DNA from: Olsenella sp. KH3B4
GTDB taxonomy: Bacteria > Actinomycetota > Coriobacteriia > Coriobacteriales > Atopobiaceae
DNA length: 64,000 nucleotides
Assembly: GCA_900111695.1 (NCBI GenBank)
Contig: FOHD01000004.1
Coordinates: 62,001 to 126,000, forward strand
Direction of reading: 5' to 3'
Of this stretch, positions 50,693 through 59,700 are shown piece by piece. Positions within the stretch are counted from its first letter, which is position 1; every line of letters starts with the position of its first letter. The notes below the pieces were generated by a model, which ran no database searches, was not told the origin of the DNA, and saw only the letters and a program-made list of their open reading frames with translations. Made by a program: the position numbers and the translations under genes.

Positions 50693-52036
50693 CTATCCAA
50701 ACAGCATGGAGGCGACGAGAACAGCTACCACAACCACAACGACAGCCAGTATTACCAGCACGGCAATCCGCGTGGCGCGCGTACGCCGGCGCAGCTCCCG
50801 CTCGGCCCGGCCAAGCTCCTCCACTTGCGCGCGCTGCGTCTCGAGCGCCTGCTCGCGCTCGGCGATTGAGTTGCGCAGCTGCATGGTTGCCTGGGGCGTG
50901 TCGTGGATGCTCTTGGCCTCGCTGAGCAGGTCGCCCGCCTTCTTTGCGTCGGTCTGCGCGTTGTCGCGCAGGCGGTTCGTGCGCTCGATTTCCGCCTTGT
51001 GGCGGTCGATGTTGTCCGAGAGCTTCTTCTGGCGCGCGTCTGCCTGCGCGCGGAGGTGGTCGTACTCACCACGCCGCTCCTTCGCTTCCGCCTGCATGGC
51101 GTCTGCCTCCCGCTGAGCGGTTTCGAGCGACTGCTTCTGGGTCCAGAGATGCGTCTGGGCATTGTCGACGGAGGACTGTGCGTCCGCGGTCGACCGGGTC
51201 ACGGCCGCTTCTGCGGCGCTTACGTGTGCTGCTTCGGCGGCCAGCTCCTGGCGCACCTGCGCGATGGCGTCGTGTTTGGCAGACGGGTCGGCAAGGAGCT
51301 TGTCGAGCTCGCCTTGGACCTTGCGCTGGCGCGCCTTGGAGTTGTCAAGCGCCCGGTTTGCCGAGGCAATTGCCTGCTCGCGGCGGTCCGTGGCGTCCTT
51401 CACCTGGCCCTCTGCCGTGCGCACGGCGCGCTTGGCTTCGGCGACGGTGCGTGTGGCGTCGTCCGCGCGTCCTTTGGACGACTCCGCGAGCTGCTTGTAG
51501 GGACGCAGTGCCTGCTCGTCCTCGGCTCGCATCTTGGCGAGGCCGGCCTCAAGGTCCCGGAGCTCGTGGGAGAGACGCGCTGCGTACTGCACGGCGTCTG
51601 CTTCACGCTTCTGCGCATCCGCGAGCGCTGCCGTCTGTGCCGCCACGATGTCCTGGTAACCCTCCTCGATGCTCACGCGGTGGTCAAGCGCCGCGCGTTG
51701 CGCCTCGAGCGTCTTCTCGGTGGACTCCATCTGCGACTTGGCGGAGGAGTGCTGTCGAGAAGCGTCACGCACGTCTCGCAGGGCAGTGAAACCTGCGGCG
51801 ATGCCCTTGCCTGCCCCGCGGGCGGCTCCCGCGGCAGCCCCTGCGGCTCCGCTGGCGGCTCCGGCGACAGCACCTGCGGCCCTGGATGCTGCCTGTGCGG
51901 CGCCGTCCCTGGTGGCCTTGCCTGCGCTCCGGGGCGTACCGGCATCGCCCGCGGCGTCTGTCATCTTGTCCTGCGAGGCTGCCGCGTCCTTCTCGGCAGT
52001 GCCCTTCTCGTCCTTCTTGCCCTTGCCCCAAGCCAT
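50693..52036 (-). CDS. Ala-rich coiled-coil protein with C-terminal membrane anchor
   Basis: I do not recognise this 447-residue protein. It starts with a short charged stretch, then an Ala/Gly-rich low-complexity segment (about 40-85), a long predicted coiled coil of Ala, Glu, Gln, Arg and Lys heptads (about 95-415) and a single Val/Ala-rich hydrophobic helix at the very end (about 424-446). The topology suggests a cytoplasmic rod tethered to the membrane by its tail. The ATG at 52036 has AAAGGAG upstream. It is convergent with queA across 18 bases. Confidence 0.7.
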   Translation of the reverse strand: MAWGKGKKDEKGTAEKDAAASQDKMTDAAGDAGTPRSAGKATRDGAAQAASRAAGAVAGAASGAAGAAAGAARGAGKGIAAGFTALRDVRDASRQHSSAKSQMESTEKTLEAQRAALDHRVSIEEGYQDIVAAQTAALADAQKREADAVQYAARLSHELRDLEAGLAKMRAEDEQALRPYKQLAESSKGRADDATRTVAEAKRAVRTAEGQVKDATDRREQAIASANRALDNSKARQRKVQGELDKLLADPSAKHDAIAQVRQELAAEAAHVSAAEAAVTRSTADAQSSVDNAQTHLWTQKQSLETAQREADAMQAEAKERRGEYDHLRAQADARQKKLSDNIDRHKAEIERTNRLRDNAQTDAKKAGDLLSEAKSIHDTPQATMQLRNSIAEREQALETQRAQVEELGRAERELRRRTRATRIAVLVILAVVVVVVAVLVASMLFG

Positions 52037-52294
52037 GGAGGCTCCTTTCGAAATCGCGTCGTGCGGACGCGAGACTAGGTGTTGTGGTTGCAACGGCGCA
52101 GTCCGGTGCGGGGCGCCTGCGTCTCTCCATTTTGCCGCAAGCGTCCACGCTGAGTGTCAATCGAGTTGCTTGAGAAGAGTTTGTCCGCCAGCTGTCCATG
52201 AAGTGTGTAAACTATACGAGCGTTTGGTACGATATAAGCAATTCGGGATTTACTGCCCGAGCCTAGTCAGGGAGTCTAGAAGGGGAGTTCTAAC

Positions 52295-52567
52295 ATGGTT
52301 TCCAAGCAGACTACGATCATCAACGCCACTGGCCTTCACGCTCGTCCCGCGTCCGTTTTCGTGACCGAGGCCAAGAAGTACCAGTCCAACGTCACCATCA
52401 AGAACGTCGACAAGGACACCGCGCCCGTCAACGCGAAGTCCATCATGATGATCCTGGCGGCTGGCCTTGGCACCGGCACCAAGATCGAGATCGCCTGCGA
52501 CGGTCCCGACGAGCAGGAGGCCCTCGACGCCCTCGTCGCCCTCGTCGACTCCGGCTTCGGCGAGTAG
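52295..52567 (+). CDS. ptsH: phosphocarrier protein HPr
   Basis: HPr carries phosphate from PTS enzyme I to the sugar-specific EIIA proteins. The 90-residue protein has the active His15 in TGLHARPAS and NAKSIM, where Ser49 corresponds to the regulatory serine that HPr kinase phosphorylates in Firmicutes. GLGTGTKIEI completes the fold. The ATG at 52295 has GGGGAG upstream. No enzyme I gene follows; the gene stands alone with its own terminator. The 258-base leader gap shows AT-rich TATACG and GATATA sequences but no clear promoter. Confidence 0.95.
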   Translation: MVSKQTTIINATGLHARPASVFVTEAKKYQSNVTIKNVDKDTAPVNAKSIMMILAAGLGTGTKIEIACDGPDEQEALDALVALVDSGFGE

Positions 52568-52592
52568 GCTGCGCAAGAACATGTGCACGCAA

Positions 52593-52618
52593 GCGGCCCG
52601 GGACTCCCGGGCCGCTTT
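52593..52618 (+). terminator. terminator after ptsH
   Basis: GCGGCCCGGGA pairs with TCCCGGGCCGC around one base, followed by TTT, 26 bases after the ptsH stop. Confidence 0.75.
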
Positions 52619-52720
52619 CATGAGGTAGGGGCTTACAGCGTCCGATGTCCTGCTGACGCGATGCGATGCGTCATAAGCCTTGCAGCCGAGAAGCCCAGCC
52701 CCACGAGAGGAGCAACTGAC

Positions 52721-53860
52721 ATGGAGCCCCAGTGGTTCTCCTACGACATTGTCGCCGAGGATCCCGCCACGCACGCGCGGGCGGGCGTCCTGCACACTCC
52801 CCACGGCGACGTTCCCACGCCCATCTTCATGCCCGTGGGTACGAAGGGCACCGTGAAGGGGGTGCTGGTGCCGCAGCTCAGGGAGCTTGGCGCCAAGATA
52901 GTCCTTGCGAACACCTACCACCTCGCCATGCGTCCCGGCGCCGACCTCGTGGCCGAGATGGGTGGCTTGCATGGCTTCACCCGCTGGGACGGCCCCATCC
53001 TCACGGACTCTGGCGGCTTCCAGGTCTTTAGCCACGAGGAGTTCTGCAAGCTCTCTGCCGACGGCGTGCGCTTCCGTGCGGTCGACTATGACGGGCGCTG
53101 GTTCACCTGGACGCCCGAGGAGAACATGGACATCGCCCAGAAGCTGGGGGCCGACATCGTGATGCAGCTCGACCAGTGCGTGGGCTACCCAGCCCCGCGC
53201 TCGAAGGTCGAGCGCGCGGTGGAGCTCTCGGCAATGTGGGCAGAGCGCTGCTGGAAGGCACACACCCGCCCAGACCAGGCGCTCTTTGGCATCGTGCAGG
53301 GTGGGATGGACCTCACGCTGCGCAGGCGCTCGCTGCAGCACCTTCTCGACGTGGGCGACTTCCCTGGCTTTGGCATTGGGGGGTACTCGGTGGGCGAGGA
53401 CCACGAGACCATGTTCGAGAGCCTTGCGCCCCTGGCCTCGCAGTACATGCCGCGCGAGAAGCCCCGCTATCTCATGGGGGTGGGCAACCCCACCACGCTC
53501 GTGCGCGGCGTGGCATGCGGGATCGACATGTTCGACTGCGTCCTTCCTACGCGAACCGCCCGCATGGGGACGGCCTTCTCGAGCGAGGGTCGTCTCAACC
53601 TGCGTCACGCACGCTTCGCTCACGACGCCGGCCCGCTTGACCCCGCGTGCACCTGCCCCGTGTGCCAGGGCGGATACACGCGTGCGTACCTGCATCACCT
53701 CGTGCGCCAGAAGGAGATGGCCGGCTCCATCCTGCTGTCGATGCACAACCTGTACTTCCTTCTCGACCTCATGCGCCGTGCCCGTGAGTCGATCATCGCG
53801 GGAACGTACGGGGAGTTTGTCTCGCGCTGGATGGACTCACCTGCCGCTGCCGACTGGTAG
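52721..53860 (+). CDS. tgt: tRNA-guanine transglycosylase
   Basis: Tgt exchanges guanine-34 for preQ1 in tRNAs for Asp, Asn, His and Tyr. The 379-residue protein has the catalytic Asp in DSGGFQVFS (about 96-104), LDQCVGYPAP at the preQ1 pocket, GGYSVGE, YLMGVG and the nucleophile Asp in FDCVLPTRTARMG (about 270-282). The zinc site is CTCPVCQGGYTRAYLHHL. The ATG at 52721 has GAGAGGAG upstream. It completes a local set with queH and queA. Confidence 0.95.
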   Translation: MEPQWFSYDIVAEDPATHARAGVLHTPHGDVPTPIFMPVGTKGTVKGVLVPQLRELGAKIVLANTYHLAMRPGADLVAEMGGLHGFTRWDGPILTDSGGFQVFSHEEFCKLSADGVRFRAVDYDGRWFTWTPEENMDIAQKLGADIVMQLDQCVGYPAPRSKVERAVELSAMWAERCWKAHTRPDQALFGIVQGGMDLTLRRRSLQHLLDVGDFPGFGIGGYSVGEDHETMFESLAPLASQYMPREKPRYLMGVGNPTTLVRGVACGIDMFDCVLPTRTARMGTAFSSEGRLNLRHARFAHDAGPLDPACTCPVCQGGYTRAYLHHLVRQKEMAGSILLSMHNLYFLLDLMRRARESIIAGTYGEFVSRWMDSPAAADW

Positions 53861-53897
53861 GCCCCGCGGCGGGTCTTGCGATGGGCGCTCGGACCTT

Positions 53898-53967
53898 GTT
53901 ACCGGGCCGTCGCGACTCCCGAGCGTTCTCCCAGATAGCAATGGCGGTTCCCCAACGGGCCGGTAAC
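53898..53967 (-). repeat. variable-arm palindromic element, core class A, copy 3
   Basis: Arms GTTACCGGGCCGT (53898-53910) and ACGGGCCGGTAAC (53955-53967) pair with one mismatch. On the minus strand the interior has CTGGGAGAACGCTC (53921-53934), 20 bases from the upstream arm. It forms an inverted pair with copy 4, which uses the same arm sequence. Confidence 0.7.
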
Positions 53968-53992
53968 GGTGGCGGCAGCGAGACGTGCGATA

Positions 53993-54060
53993 TTACCGGC
54001 CCGTGGCCTCCCATCGGGTCTCACCTGCGAAAACGCTCCGGGGCCAAGACGGGCCGGTAA
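53993..54060 (+). repeat. variable-arm palindromic element, core class A, copy 4
   Basis: TTACCGGCCCGT (53993-54004) and ACGGGCCGGTAA (54049-54060) are perfect arms. The interior holds CTGCGAAAACGCTCC (54025-54039), 20 bases from the left arm. With copy 3 it fills most of the 392-base gap (53861-54252) between tgt and secD; no gene lies there. Confidence 0.72.
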
Positions 54061-54170
54061 CAACGGGCGGGTGCGCAGGATGCGGGCAAGGCGAGAAGAG
54101 AACAACCGGCGGCGGGGGATCGAAGGGGCGGGACCAAAGGCCCACCTCAGCGATGTCGCGGGGCAAACCC

Positions 54171-54176
54171 TATAAT
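54171..54176 (+). promoter_or_regulatory. probable -10 box of secD
   Basis: TATAAT lies 76 bases before the secD start. The region 17 bp upstream (CAGCGA) is not a recognisable -35. Confidence 0.45.
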
Positions 54177-54252
54177 GGCTTCGGAAAACATCCACGGCCG
54201 GGCGTCCTTCTCGCCCGGGCGGCACGTTTATCGAATAACGGAAGGTTTGCAC

Positions 54253-55788
54253 ATGGCCCACAAGCAAGACCGCGAGGCCCCCAAAACGGGCCTCGACCGG
54301 TGGAACGCTACCGAGTCAAAACCGCATGGCTCAAAGGGTGGGAGCGCTGCCCGCCCCGGTCGCTCCAAGCGCCGTCGCATGAACCCAACCGTGCGCCGCT
54401 ACGTCTCCACGCTCGTGGTGACGGCCGTTCTCTGCGTGGCATGCGCCTTCTGCTTCACGCCGCTTGGCGAGCGCATCACCACCGGCCTCGACATCCAGGG
54501 CGGCGTCTCGGTAATCCTCACCGCCTCGAAGCCAGACGGCTCCACTCCTTCGGCAGACGAGATGAACACCGCAAAGACCATCGTCGAGAAGCGCGTCAAC
54601 ACGCTGGGCGCATCCGAGGCCACCGTGCAGATTCAGGGTGCCAACTCGATCCTGGTCCAGATTCCTGGCGCCACGGACGCAGACTCTGCGGTCCAGACCA
54701 TCGGCCAGACCGGTCACCTCGAGTTCGTTCGCCTCGACGACATCGGTGACGCGGACGCGCTCGCCAAGATTGAGGCGGGCGCTTCCAACGTGAAGCTTGA
54801 GCAGGGCACCTACACCGCCTTCCTCGATGGCTCCTACATCGAGTCCACCTCCGTTGCGCAGTCCTCCACCTCGGTGGGCACCTACTCGGTGAACATCACC
54901 TTCAACTCCGAGGGCGCTGACATCTTTGACCAGGTCACCAAGGAGCTCGCCCCCACCAACGGTCAGATCTGCATCGTGCTCGACGGCGTGATACAGTCCG
55001 CGCCTGCCGTGCAGGAGGAGATCTCGGGCGGCAAGGTCTCCATCACCGGCAACTTTACGAACGAGGCAGCCCAGGAGCTCAAGACCGTGCTCGACTCCGG
55101 TTCGCTGCCGGTCAGCCTCAACTACTCCGAGAGCCGCGTCGTTGGCCCAACGCTTGGCCAGGACTCGCTCAACCAGGGCGTTCTCGCGCTTGTCATTGGC
55201 GTTGCCATCGTGATTGTCTACCTGTTCTTCTTCTATCGCGGCCTGGGGCTCCTCACGCTGGGATCCCTGGCGGTCTTCGCGATTCTCTACCTGGGGCTTC
55301 TCGCCATCCTCTCGCACTACGGCATGTTCTCGCTGTCCCTTCCGGGCCTTGCGGGCATGGTCCTTACCACGGGTTCCGCGGCCGACTCCTCGATCCTGGT
55401 CCTCGAGCGCTTCCGCGAGGAGATTCGCATGGGCCGCACCGTCAAGAACGCCTCCGTCTCGGGCGCGCGCCACGGCATCATGACCTCGCTTGACGCCGAC
55501 ATCGTGACCCTGGTCACCGCGCTCGCGCTCTTCTTTGTGGGCACCGGCACCGTGAAGGGCTTTGGCCTCACGCTGGCGCTTGGTGTGGCGTGCGACATCG
55601 TCACCATGTTCGGTTTCAAGGCGCCCGCGCTCAGGATCCTTGCAGCCCACGTCATTCCGTCGCACCCTGGCTTCTGGGGCGTCGACCAGGACATCGCCGA
55701 GGCCGAGCGTAGGTCCCAGGAGGCTCAGAAGGTGAGGGGCGCCAAGGCGCCCGCCTCGTCCGCGAAGGGGGGTGAGGCTCGTGCGTAG
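54253..55788 (+). CDS. secD: protein translocase subunit SecD
   Basis: SecD works with SecF to drive late steps of Sec export using the proton gradient. The 511-residue protein has a first membrane helix at about 50-70, the GLDIQGGVSVILTA motif, a large external P1 domain and a C-terminal block of five helices with GLAGMVLTTGSAADSSILVLER (quoted in part) and the conserved cytosolic RFREE segment. The ATG at 54253 has GGAAGG upstream and matches the family; upstream in-frame starts overlap the promoter region. secF overlaps its end. Confidence 0.93.
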   Translation: MAHKQDREAPKTGLDRWNATESKPHGSKGGSAARPGRSKRRRMNPTVRRYVSTLVVTAVLCVACAFCFTPLGERITTGLDIQGGVSVILTASKPDGSTPSADEMNTAKTIVEKRVNTLGASEATVQIQGANSILVQIPGATDADSAVQTIGQTGHLEFVRLDDIGDADALAKIEAGASNVKLEQGTYTAFLDGSYIESTSVAQSSTSVGTYSVNITFNSEGADIFDQVTKELAPTNGQICIVLDGVIQSAPAVQEEISGGKVSITGNFTNEAAQELKTVLDSGSLPVSLNYSESRVVGPTLGQDSLNQGVLALVIGVAIVIVYLFFFYRGLGLLTLGSLAVFAILYLGLLAILSHYGMFSLSLPGLAGMVLTTGSAADSSILVLERFREEIRMGRTVKNASVSGARHGIMTSLDADIVTLVTALALFFVGTGTVKGFGLTLALGVACDIVTMFGFKAPALRILAAHVIPSHPGFWGVDQDIAEAERRSQEAQKVRGAKAPASSAKGGEARA

Positions 55789-56770
55789 CCACTTCTCCCA
55801 CGAGATTTCGTTCATCGGCCACCGCAAGCAGTTCCTCACGCTCTCGTGCATCCTCGTGGTTCTCGCCATCGTTGGCCTTGCCGTGCGCGGCCTGGTCTTT
55901 GGCATCGAGTTCACGGGTGGTACCGAGATAGACTTCTATCAGACGGGCAACATCTCCATCGAACAGATGCGCGACGCCCTCGAGTCTGCGGGCGAGGCCA
56001 CCGCAACCGTCCAGACCACCACCATGCAGGGCGAGGCGGGCTTCCTGGTGCGCTCCGACACCACCGACCCCACCACCGCAAACGCCCATGCGCAGGCGGC
56101 AGCCGACACCCTTGGCCTCACGAGCGACAACTACACTGTCACGACCATCGGTCCCGACTGGGGCGCCGATACCACGCGCTCCTCGCTCATGGCATTTGGC
56201 GTGGCCATCCTGCTCATCATTGCCTACGTGTCGTTCCGCTACGAGTTCAAGATGTCCATCACGGCCGTGATCGCCCTCATCCACGACCTCGTTATCACGC
56301 TCGGCGTCTACGCCTGGTTCCAGATCGACATCTCGCCTAACGTTATCGCCGCGCTGCTCACCATCATGGGCTACTCGCTCTACGACACCGTGGTCGAGTT
56401 CAACCGCATGAACGAGAACGCCAAGCAGCTCCGCGACGGCGTGCATCACACCTACTTCGAGATATGCAACTTCTCGATCAACGAGGTCATCGTCCGCACC
56501 ATCAACACCACGATCGTGACGCTCGTGCCGGTCATCTGCATGCTGGCCATCGGCGGTGCCACGCTCAAGGACTTTGCCTTCGCCATCCTGGTCGGCGAGG
56601 TTCTGGGCACCTATTCCAGCTTCGCCGTGGCGTCACCGCTTCTTGCCATCTGGAAGACGCGCGAGCCCAAGTGGGCCAAGCTCGAGGCAAAGTATGACAG
56701 TGCCCAGAAGGCCTCGGTGACGCCTGCCACGGGCAAGGCTGGCGAGAAGAACGAGCCCAAGGAAGGCTAG
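55781..56770 (+). CDS. secF: protein translocase subunit SecF
   Basis: SecF is the partner of SecD. The 329-residue protein has a first helix, then FGIEFTGGTEIDFYQ, an external domain and five further helices with the SYRYEFK-like YVSFRYEFKMSITAV, GYSLYDTVVEFNRMNEN and the conserved NTTIVTLVP. I prefer the GTG at 55781, about ten bases after AAGGGG; the GTG at 55772 is too close to that site. It overlaps the secD stop by eight bases. recJ begins one base after its stop. Confidence 0.93.
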   Translation: MRSHFSHEISFIGHRKQFLTLSCILVVLAIVGLAVRGLVFGIEFTGGTEIDFYQTGNISIEQMRDALESAGEATATVQTTTMQGEAGFLVRSDTTDPTTANAHAQAAADTLGLTSDNYTVTTIGPDWGADTTRSSLMAFGVAILLIIAYVSFRYEFKMSITAVIALIHDLVITLGVYAWFQIDISPNVIAALLTIMGYSLYDTVVEFNRMNENAKQLRDGVHHTYFEICNFSINEVIVRTINTTIVTLVPVICMLAIGGATLKDFAFAILVGEVLGTYSSFAVASPLLAIWKTREPKWAKLEAKYDSAQKASVTPATGKAGEKNEPKEG

Positions 56771-56771
56771 C

Positions 56772-59700
56772 GTGTCTGGCCTTCTCGACAGTCGACGATG
56801 GGACGTCCTCGACGCGGATCCGCGCGTCGAGGCGTCCCTTGCTGATGCCCTGGGCGTGCCGCGCCTTGTGGCACGCGTGCTTGTGGCCCGCGGTTTCACC
56901 AACGCCGAGGAGGCAAAGGCGTTTCTCACGCCCTCGCTCGAGCGCGACTGGGCGGACCCCCTCGTGATTCCAGGCATGGCCGAGGCGGCGGATCGTGTGG
57001 AGCGGGCCGTGAGGGCGGGGGAGGACATCGCCGTCTTTGGCGACTTCGACGTCGACGGCATGAGCTCAACCTGCATCCTCGCGCTTGGCCTGCGCGAGCT
57101 TGGCGGGCGTGCGCGCGCCTACATCCCGCACCGCTTTGGCGAGGGCTACGGCCTCACGAAGGCTGCCCTCAATCGCGTTCTTGCTGACGGGAAGCCAGAC
57201 CTCATCGTGACCGTGGACAACGGCATCGCCGCCGAGCACGAGGTCGACTGGCTCCTCGAGCAGGGCATCGACGTGGTGGTGACCGATCACCACGAGCCTG
57301 CAGACCTCGTGCCCCATGGCGTTCCCGTGACAGACCCCAAGCTTGCGGCCGATGGCCCCTCGCGCGACCTTGCGGGCGCGGGCGTGGCGCTCAAGCTCCT
57401 TGCCGCGCTGGGACAGCGCCTGGGGATGCCGGACGTCTGGCGCTCCTACACCGACGTCGCCGCCCTGGGTACCCTCTCGGATATGATGCAGCTCTCGTCC
57501 GAGAACCGCGCCCTGGTCGCCGATGGCATAGAGCGGCTGAGAAGGACGTCGCGTCCCGGACTGGTGGCCCTTGCGGCCTGTGCGGGCCAGGACATCTCCG
57601 AGGTCACTGCAGACTCGCTGCCCTTCTCGATCATCCCGCGCCTCAACGCTGCGGGTCGCATGGGCACCACTGACGTAGCCATCGACCTGCTCATGACCAA
57701 CGATCCCGCCCAGGCGCCGGTTCTTGCGGGCCAGCTTGAGGACATCAACCGCCAGCGCCGCGAGATCGAGTCTGCCCTCACCGAGGAGGCGCTCGCGAAG
57801 GTCGCGGCAACCTGGCATGGCGGGCGCGTCATCGTGGTGGGCGGCGAGGGCTGGCACGAGGGCGTCAAGGGCATCGTCGCAAGCCGTATCGTGAACCGCT
57901 ACCACGTGCCTACCATTCTCTTCACCATCCAGGACGGCATTGCGCGCGGGTCCGGCCGCTCCGTTGGCTCGGTCGACCTGTTCCGCGCCGTCGAGCAGTG
58001 CTCGGACCTTCTCGTCCGCTTTGGCGGCCATGCTGGTGCCGTGGGTGTGACCTGCGAGGCCTCGCGCCTCGACGAGTTCCGATCTCGCCTGGAGTCGGTG
58101 CTCGACGTCCTGCCCGCCGAGGAGTTCGAGTCGCGTGGCGAGGTCACGGCCGTTGTGCGCCTCTCCGAGCTCAATCTCTCCTCGATCGCCGCGCTCGAGG
58201 CGCTGCAACCGTTTGGCCAGGGCAACAAGAAGCCGCTCTTCGCCGTGCGCGGCGTCACCATGAAGAACCGTTCGCGCGTTGGGGCCGATGGTGCCCACCT
58301 GCGTTTTCTTGCCACGGACGGCGTCTCGTCCGTGCCGGCGATCATGTTCCGCGTGCCGGACTGCTCGCGTGCCTGCGCCACCGAGAGCGTGGTTGACCTG
58401 GTCTTCGAGGCCGTTGACGAGACCTGGCAGGGGCGCACGAAGCCAAAGCTCATGGTCAAGGACATCCTCTACCGCGACGCTGGGGACGAGAAGCCCTCCG
58501 GTCCGAGCTTTGTGGACGAGCTCTTTGCTCGCGAGGAGGACGGTGGGGAGAGTGCGGTGATGGCCACTACGGCTGTACCCCGCGCTCCCGAAAGGCCCAT
58601 CTCAACGACACCTTCGGCCTTGCCCCAGGACTACGACGCCCTCACCGCACGCCTGGTGCACGCCCTCATCGGCGAGAACCCGCTCCTTCCCGCGCAGCAC
58701 GAGGCGCTCTTGCGCCTGAAGGACGGCCGCTCGACCCTCTGCGTCATGGCAACGGGGCGCGGCAAGTCCCTTGTCTTTCACGTCCACGCCGCGCGCACGG
58801 CACTCGTGCGGCACCGTGCCAGCGTCTTTGTGTACCCGCTGCGCGCGCTTGTCGCCGACCAGGCCCACCACCTTGCCGACGAGCTCGCGCCCCTCGGCGT
58901 AGGCGTTGCGGTGCTCACCGGCGAAACGCCCTCGGACGAGCGCGCTCGCGTCTACGAGGCGCTTGCTTCCGGCAACGTGGGCATTGTCCTTACCACGCCG
59001 GAGTACCTTGCCATCCATGTCGACGACTTCGCGCGCTCCGGTCGCGTTGGCTTCCTCGTGGTGGACGAGGCGCACCACAGCTCGCCTTCCGGCTCGGGGT
59101 CGCGTGACGCCTATCGCGACCTGCCCCGCATTCGCGCGGCGCTGGGCGAGCCAACCGTCCTCGCCGTCACGGCCACGGCCTCGCCCGAGGTCGCGCGTGA
59201 CGTCTGCGACCTCTGCGGCATTGCCGCCCAGGACGTGATCGTCGACCCCTCCGTGCGCGACAACCTCCTCTTGGACGACTGCCGCGGCCTGCGCGACCGC
59301 GACTCCGCGCTTGTCTCGATTGTGGCCGAGGGCGAGAAGTGCATTGCCTACGTCAACTCCCGCGCCCGTTCGGTGACGCTTGCGCGGCTCCTCCGCCACC
59401 AGGTACCAGAGCTCGCGCCCAGGGTCGCCTTCTACAACGCCGGCCTGCCGCGCGCCGACCGCACCCGCGTCGAGCGGGCGTTCCGCACCGGCGAGCTCTC
59501 CTGCATCGTCTCGACCAGTGCCTTTGGCGAGGGCGTGAACATCCCCAACGTGCGCGACGTGGTGCTCTACGACATGCCTCTGGGGCGCGTGGAGTTCAAC
59601 CAGATGAGTGGCCGAGCGGGCCGAGACGGAAGCAGCGCCTGCGTGCATCTGCTCTTTGGCCAGCGTGACCTTGCTTCCTCTCAGCACATCCTCGACCAGG

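Noticed and set aside
53861..54252. Reading the class A pair as terminators of tgt
   Set aside because: Neither palindrome is followed by a T-run on either strand, and the arms are separated by over 40 bases of conserved interior.
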